The position numbers were made by a program, and so were the translations under genes. Shown in pieces: positions 52,729-60,600 of a DNA stretch of 64,000 bases (positions are counted from its first letter, which is position 1; every line of letters starts with the position of its first letter). Origin of the DNA: Lepturacanthus savala (lineage: Eukaryota; Chordata; Actinopteri; Scombriformes; Trichiuridae); assembly GCA_030544235.1 (NCBI GenBank), contig CM060463.1:10329690-10393689 (forward strand), in the 5' to 3' direction. The notes under the pieces are model-generated. The model had not been told where the DNA came from. It saw nothing but the letters and a program-made list of their open reading frames with translations, and searched no databases.

Positions 52729-52918
52729 GACTTTTTCATATATATTGACATGTATTAGCAGGTAAACACAGGTGTTACCAATGATACTGATTAGGTCAGG
52801 ATGCTGCTATTGTGCATGTTCGCTCCCTGGAAACGAAACAGAACCTTAATTAGTATTATTGGTAACACCTGTGTTTTCCCACCATTGCATGTCAATATGG
52901 ATGCTGTGAAAAAGGTCT
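52729..52918. mobile_element. MITE with long imperfect terminal inverted repeats
   Basis: The left arm (GACTTTTTCATATATATTGA, then ACATG, AACACAGGTGTTACC and GATACTGATTAGGT) reappears inverted on the right (ACCTTAATTAGTATTATTGG, then TAACACCTGTGTT, CATGTCAATATGG and GTGAAAAAGGTC). Arms of about 70 nt surround a ~50-nt centre. TA dinucleotides flank both ends, as for Tc1/mariner-type target duplication. No coding capacity. Confidence 0.7.
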
Positions 52919-53636
52919 ATTGTGAAGCCACAGGAAACTCAACTTTGTTTTTTTTCCTCTTTATTGCATCAACATCTTATACAAACATTTTCTTTCATAT
53001 AGGATTCTTGAAAGGGTTTTATCTTAGTTTTCCTCATACATCTTCCAATATGAAATACATTAGGCAAACAATCGGGAAAAGGGAAAAGAAAAGAGATAAA
53101 TAATACATTCTAGGGCTATGTAACATTGTGTAAAAGTACAATATACTTTATAATAATTATATATTTTGTTGCATAGTAATTTCCAAATCATTTTAAATGT
53201 TATGGATTTTTTGCTTGTTTGTTGGAGACAGACAAAGATAGTGAAGTTCAATATGAAATTCTTTAAAGTTCTAATCTCTGGTGTGATCTGAAGCTCCAGC
53301 AAGATAAATGAAAAATAAGAACATCATTAGTTGGCTGAGGTTGGGTTGAGTATTGCAGTTCAGAAATAAAACATGTCTTCTAATATTGCCGTCAGTCTGT
53401 GGCAACTTTGACAAACCATTAAAAAGTTCTGTGTCTTTAACGCTTAAGAATAAATATATTCACTTATTAAAGCGTGATATGGATTCTGTTTCTAACAGAG
53501 AGCATAGAGCGTATTTCTGCTTTGAATTTATGCAGTAATTTATTGCGAAGTTAGAATCTGTGTAAGACGTTCGTGTGAATTTCTTTTCTCCAACTAAATT
53601 AATTTAAATTAGGCCACATGCCACTTTATGCCACTT
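52919..53636. other. Non-coding stretch
   Basis: AT-rich; nothing recognised. Confidence 0.5.
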
Positions 53637-53956
53637 TTTATTTCTCACCTCTCCATGAGTGATGCTACTGAGCAATAGTTTTAAGAATTAAGGTGCAGCT
53701 CAGAAAGCTCAGATAAGTGTTGAGGCAAAGCCCAAATCTTACTGACTCACCTTAATGGGACAAATGTTATCATTAGTGTTATTAGTAATACCTGGATACC
53801 TGCCATGACAAGTCAAAAATCTAATCGCACAGCAGAAAGCTGGACTAATAATGGTCAGAACCTGTGGTTTTGAGGGCTATTATGTAAAACCATATGTGAT
53901 AGTACCTTTATACATGTTAATATTGTAATATGTACAAAATAGGAATAAACAATTTG

Positions 53957-54009
<53 letters not shown>

Positions 54010-54539
54010 CTTCTTTCATCTTATCATTTTTTTAACATGTGATTATATTTTATCTTTACTTCATCAAGAACAACTTTACATCAGCTGTTGACAGTAGCAA
54101 ACACTTTTAATGTAAATGATAATATATATTATTTGATAAATGTGAATAGGGTTACTAAGATTACATAGGGGGATTAATTACAGAATTTTACTGCAAGTAC
54201 AATCCTAAACCTGATTAAAAAAGTAGATGTAACCATTTAACAATCAAGGACATTGCAGAACTGGCAGAATGTGGACTTTCAGTAGTTATTTGACTGTGCG
54301 AAAAATTTGTTAACAGGTCACAGTGTCCCGTTAAATATTAAGAGTTAGTTTAATAATGTAGTGTTCTGGTCTAGAGCTTCAGATTTCAAAATATATAACA
54401 CAAATCCAGCCAGATTGTTTTTTCATGTTGGTTGAAGGTGTGTTTGTCACCACAGACAGCTCTCGCTCACCAGGCAGCATCATGATGATATGCCTTGCGT
54501 CCCCAGTGAAATTCCACTGATTTATAAAATGTAATAGAT
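53637..54539 (-). other. Presumed 3' untranslated region of the ITIH gene
   Basis: AT-rich sequence downstream of the stop. ATTAAA variant poly(A) signals lie on the minus strand at 54354-54349 and 54121-54116; the first canonical AATAAA is at 53642-53637, beyond a long AT microsatellite. Which one is used cannot be read from the sequence. Confidence 0.4.
53959..54005. repeat. Microsatellite (AT)23
   Basis: Uninterrupted AT run downstream of the ITIH stop, possibly inside its 3' untranslated region. Confidence 0.97.
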
Positions 54540-54678
54540 TCAAACAGTCTGAAAAAGCTCTGGTACGATATAGTCAGAAGCTCCACCGTCCAAGAGCCCT
54601 GTTCCATTGTTGTAAACAAACCAGCAGAGAATATTTTCCCCGTTCTTCACATCTCTGCTGAAGTCCTTCTGTGTGTGT
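54540..54678 (-). CDS. itih3: ITIH terminal exon 22 with stop
   Basis: Encodes HTQKDFSRDVKNG, then ILCWFVYNNGTGLLDG and DYIVPELFQTV before TGA. CWFVxNNGxGLxDG and DYIVPxLF are the family C-terminus, so the gene end is secure. Three residues (QTV) extend past the usual end at Phe. Confidence 0.96.
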
Positions 54679-57600
54679 CTGAAGGAGAGAAAAACAGTGA
54701 TGATATAGTGTATATTTAAAAATGTGTGTAATGTGTGTGTGTGTGTGTGCGTGTGTGTGTGTGCGAAATGCACCTGGTCACATGGAGTTTTTGTCCCTTC
54801 ACATACATGATGGTGTCTCGATTCCCTTGGACTTCACCTGGACGCAGGTCTGTCACCTCAAACTCAACACCATGGTAGAACTGGCCTGAACAGAAACAGC
54901 TTACTTCATGTCGTTTGTTGAATTTAAAATTTAAGAATGATGGAAACATAAAATGGTTATAAAGTCAGTGTGTGATATGGGAGTTTTTTTTTTCTCAGTT
55001 CTAGCTTTTCCTACCTAGCAGGCCATGAACTGAAGTGGATAAATGATGGCTGTCCAGGGTGTAGAAACCCAGGTAGTCTTGTTGTTCGTGGAGTCTCTTC
55101 CACTCCTTTGTGTGTCTGACGATCATAAATTTGACTGAGTGTCTCAGAGTCACTGTCAGTTTGCAGTTCTTTGTCAAATCCAGGTCCAAACTGGAAAAAA
55201 CACAGAAAATTAGATTTTATCAGTTGTTTTGTTTTTATACAAAATGCATTTTTGTTGTTGTTATTATTAACTCATACTGATATATTTTAAAAAAATATTT
55301 CTTAACCTTACAACGCTTTTTAAACTTACAAAAACTAGACCAGGGACCCCATCTCATCACATAAGTTTTGTGCTTTCAAGATATTTTAGAATAGAAAATG
55401 TAGGAAACATAAATATAGAGGATTGAAACTTCCATAATCCAAAATAAAAACATAAATGATGCAGAACATAAATAAATATATCAGTAAATGTTCATATTTA
55501 CTTAATTTTCCATTTGAATATATTATAAAATAAATGAATTTGTGTATTATTTTCCCAATTATTTGATTTTCCATTTTCTTTATTAAGTTTTAAATGTATT
55601 TATTGATGTGGTCATTCCTCCCAATCATTTTCACCCGTATCACCAATATGTCAATATGGAAAATAAAATATGAAATAAAAAAAAAAAAACATGTGTACTG
55701 GGACAATAATACACAAATAATAAGAAATAAATACTACTGAACTAAATAAAGCAATTTCTTAATTTTAAACTATGGCAATCCTCCATAGAAATAGTTCTAT
55801 ATACTGTAATTTTGTTACCTATGGTTGGAATTATAGTGAAAATAAATTGTTCCTCAAGGACCCCTGGGGGTCCCCGGACCCCACTTTGAGAACCACTGTG
55901 ATAAAGCATACTCACTTGGTTTCTTTGAGGGAGGCTGTGTCAGACCACAGCAGCGTGACCTGTTTGCCATCGTGGAAGACTGAGATTGTCTGAGTGTTCA
56001 CGTCCAGCCTCACCCCCAGTTTCTGGTGCGTGATGCCAAAATGCTCAAAGTAGGTGTTGACTCTGCCGTGAGGTACAACTTCCTTCTTTCCAGTAATTTG
56101 GCCATTCACCACAAAGCCTGCGAGTAACGACAGGTTTGTTGTCCCTTCCCATTACTTGTAAAACAAAAAGCGACTTTATTTTTGTGAATTAGTAAGACAC
56201 AGGCCTGACCTGATTTAGGGTCTTTGACCAGGTTGAAAATGGTTCCTGGTTTGTCATCGATGTTAAAGCACAGATTCTCCTCTCTGTCTGGGAGCTCTAT
56301 CATGAAATGAGGATCTCCATCCACTGATCAGGCATCATTAAAGTAGAATATCAGAAAAAAATGCAAAGTTAATATTCTGATGTTACTATTATAGAATTTG
56401 ATCTGTAGGAAGAGTCACATAATTTATTTACTACATTTCTCTGTAAAGAGGTGCTGATTTTGCTCTAAATTGTTAAGTAATATAAACTTTTGTAAGTTAA
56501 ACAACTCCTTTAAAAAAATACAAGCCAGATTTCTATGTTTAAGTGTAGATTTCTATGCATCAAATCATTTAATAGTGGCTTTAGACAAAAGAAGCAGTAA
56601 TAGTGTAAAATGTATAAAAATTATACCATCAAATTGTCTATGTGAACTGGCTGCTCGGGAGGAGGGAACTGTCAAAAATCAAGAATAACAACAGCAGACA
56701 TTATCAAACTTGCTCATCCCAAAACAATATATGTCATAGAACTGATTTAAAAGTGACCATCATACCAACGCCCCTCTCCGCTTTCTGTCTCTGGTCTGTG
56801 AATGAGGGAAACAATTCCAAAATATACAATATAAAGTTAGTTCCAGATAGGTTAATGCAGCATTGTGATGTTTACCATAAGCCACCAGCTGCATCAGTTT
56901 GTGAGTAGTCAAATCTATCTAGTAGTTGAATCTATTAATAAATCTGTGCTACATCACTCTTCTCTTTTTTTATTCTTATAAACAAATGAGAAATTGAACC
57001 TGAATGGTTTCTCTTACCCTCAGTCAGTTTATCAGCAATGAGTGTGCTGTTTGATTTGTGTTCAGTATCAGGTTTGGTGACCACCATGGAGGTGAGCGGG
57101 GTGACGAAGCTGTACCGCAGGGACATGTCTAGGGCCTTGGCTGTTGCTTTGTCTTTCTCCTGCACTGTGCCAATATCACTGCAAGAGAAGAGAGTAAGAG
57201 AGAAGATGATGAGCGATAAAAAACGCTCCCTGAACGTTGTTTTACGTTACCTGTTTCAGAGAGAAATATCCCTGAAATCTGTTGGAGGTTCAGGTCATAC
57301 AATTTTCTTTTTTTTAAAACATATCGGACCTTTTCTCCAGTAGCTGCTGGATGGTGAGGTAAGCCCATAAACGTTCTGTGAAATTCCCGAAGATGTACTC
57401 CTCTTGTGGGTAGATCACATCCCAGTTTACTACCCTGGGGGTTCCCTGCACCTGGAAGTCCTCACCAGGCTAGAATAAGAGGAAAGATGGGTTACTATCT
57501 AAAAACTACTTACTTTTAATACTTTAACTTGATTTATTCAAACTATCGATCCTATGTGTTTCATAGGATATTAAGGGAGAATGGTTTTGATTGACATACT

Positions 57601-60600
57601 GCCATCCATCTCTCACCCCCAGGGCAAACACTTCCACCAGGAAGTTATCCGGATTATCGACTCCCAGCTGTCCGGCCACCACGATTTCCGAGCCGTTGAA
57701 CAAATGGCTGTAATGCCTGTTTGTCAACAGGTCTACTGCGTTGTCAGGGTAACGCAGGTCCACCTCCAGAAGCAGAGGGCTGGAGACCTCCTCATAGAAT
57801 CCCTGGGAGAAAGACATGGACCAAATCATCAAGTATCAGTCCCCTACATGTTCTATTCTATATCCTTCCTGGATATTCCTTTTGCTTTAAATCTTTCTTT
57901 TTTCCCCCCCCCCTACCTGGAGTTGAAGAGCTGCATCTGAGGCCTCATAGATTCTTCGGGCCAGTCCTTTGTTTTGTTTGCTCATCACATCCAAGAAGGA
58001 ATAATCCACATCGTTTCCGAAGCCGAGACAGAACAGAGACATTTTCCCACCAATGGCGGAACGCACGTTGTTCTGGATGGTTGGGAGGTCAGACACTCCT
58101 GTACATACAGATGCAGGTACAATAAAATCTTGCAGTTCTAATAACTCACAGTGTGAATGTACTGAGCTGATGAGCTGATCGGCAAATTGAAATCTCCCTT
58201 TTTTAAGTACATGATTGTTAGCTACATGTACTTTGTTCAGCTACTCATCTTCAATTGTATTCTTCCCCTTTAGAACGGCTCACCGTCATTTGGCATCCCA
58301 TCGGTCAATAAAATAATCATGTCCACGCTCCTCTCTGGAAGCTTCTTATCTTCTCTGTCTTTCTCCAGCATTTTCACTGCCTTTAATATTGCATTGTTGA
58401 TATTAGTGGCTGGAATGACACAACAAGCAGATTAACATTAAAACTTTTCTTGAAATGTTTCTTTTTAATAGAAAAAAACACGCCTTAATTCCACACTATG
58501 TACTTTAAAGGAATGAGAAATTGGTCAAATCCGCTTATATACTGTTGGAGGAAATGAGAAAAAATGACAAGTGGTTCTTTTTGTGGAAACCTCACAGTGA
58601 CTGCAGGGCTCTGTTTACATCCTTTGTGTTAAGCTTAGCTAACCTGTTGCTACATGTGGCTTCATATTTAAGTGATAGCGATCTTCTAATCTGACTCATG
58701 AATACCTTAATAAAACATGTGATGTCAACAGCAAAGCTAAAGTCAAAGCTTGTCATACAGTAATTATTTCAGACACTGCTTCTGTCAGTCATTCTCACTC
58801 TTAGAGCAGCTGTGGTTGCACACACAAGAGAAAAGGGGAAAAAAAACAAACTTAAATCTCTTAAACTCATGACTCTGACCAACTTAACATCTCTATTTAT
58901 ATATGTAGCTTTTCTTTCTTTTCATAACTTTTGAATAGACAGAGCACAATGCAGAAGTTTATCATCCTTAAATAATAATGTAATAATAATTATGTTATGT
59001 GTCTGCAAAACATCATTTGCACCACTTTTATAACCTACTTTTCTCTGCATTTCCCGCTTTCCCACATTTATACAATACATTTAAAGTCAGCTGATGTACA
59101 GATTAAATTATTTGCCAAATATAAAGTCTACACTAAAGTTCAAAAGTTTGGAGTCATATTTCCTTATTTTTTAAAGAAAAGCACTGCTGTCTTCAATGAA
59201 GATAACTTTAAACTAATCAGAAATCCACTCTATACATTGCTAATGTGGTAAATGACTATTCTAGCTGCAAATGTATTGTTTTTGGTGCAATATCTACATA
59301 GGTGTATAGAGGCCCATTTCCAGCAACTATCACTCCAGTGTTCTAATGGTACAATGTGTTTGCTCATTGCGTCAGAAGGCTAATGTAATAACTAATAATT
59401 TTCTATTCATTTTACAACTCATGATGGTAAAAATCTTCTTTTCCTCTAACCTCCTTTGTCCCTTATTTTCTTGACATAGTCAATGGCTTTAGCCACATTT
59501 TCCTTCGTTGCTTTGGTGAGAGAGTTCTTCCAGGTGTCGATAACGTCATCAAATAGCATCAGCGCAAAGTGGTCCTGCTCATGGAGGTCGTTCAGAATGG
59601 CGATCATTGCTTCCCGGGTCTGCAAAGGTTCACACATGTTCAAGTCAGGATATGCAGACAGGGATGCACACAGTACGTATCTTACCCACACATGAAGTAT
59701 TTTACCTGTGTGATCTTTTTTCCTGCCATCGAGCCGCTCCTGTCGATCACAAACACCACGTTCTTTGGGACTCTGGCAAGATCAGGTGGAGCGAAGAAGT
59801 GCACAAAGTATCCGTTCACAATCTGAAGGAAAATAAAATGTTGGATTTAGACAAATATGGACACTAAAGCTAAGGTCAGCATTAAAATACCACTTCTCCT
59901 GCTTCAAGCAACTTCAAGAAAGTTGCATGCCAATTCCATCATTATTATTTTTTTTAATTTATGGAGTAGTTTTTATGGACGAATTTAATAATTCAGTGCT
60001 TCTTGTGATGTAACTGATTCTCATGAGCTGCTTCAAAGTTTTTATTGGTAGCTGACCTGAATTTCCCCCAGTCTCCCTTCTCGCTTCACATCGTAGGTGA
60101 TGATGAAATCTCCATCAATCAGAGTGCCTTCGCATCCTGCACATCTCCTCTGCTGCTCCAGCGTTGGTGAGAAAAAGACGTGCGCCTGAAATGTAGAGAA
60201 ATCCCCTTTGATAGACGTGATTAACGACTTCCTTTATGCTCAAAATAAATCGTTATAAGGTTCAAACTGAAGGCTGAAAAAAGCCTTTTTTTACCTTCTT
60301 GTCTGTGACAGTTTTCTCCACCAGTGGAAGCAGGTCATTGCTGAGGAAAGTTCCAGAGGCCTCAATAAAAGCGATGCCCCGGGGCTCATAGATGTCTGCC
60401 ACAATCTGTCTCCGCAGACACAAACATGCATGAAGATACAATCACTGGGGCAGAAATCATTGTTACATGAGATCTTATTATCTCATCTCATTTTCTATAC
60501 CTGCTTATTCCTCATTAGGGTTGCAGGGGTCTGCTGGAGCCTATCCCAGCGCATTACGGCGAGAGGCAGGGATATACTCGTGGGGGACACACACCATTCA

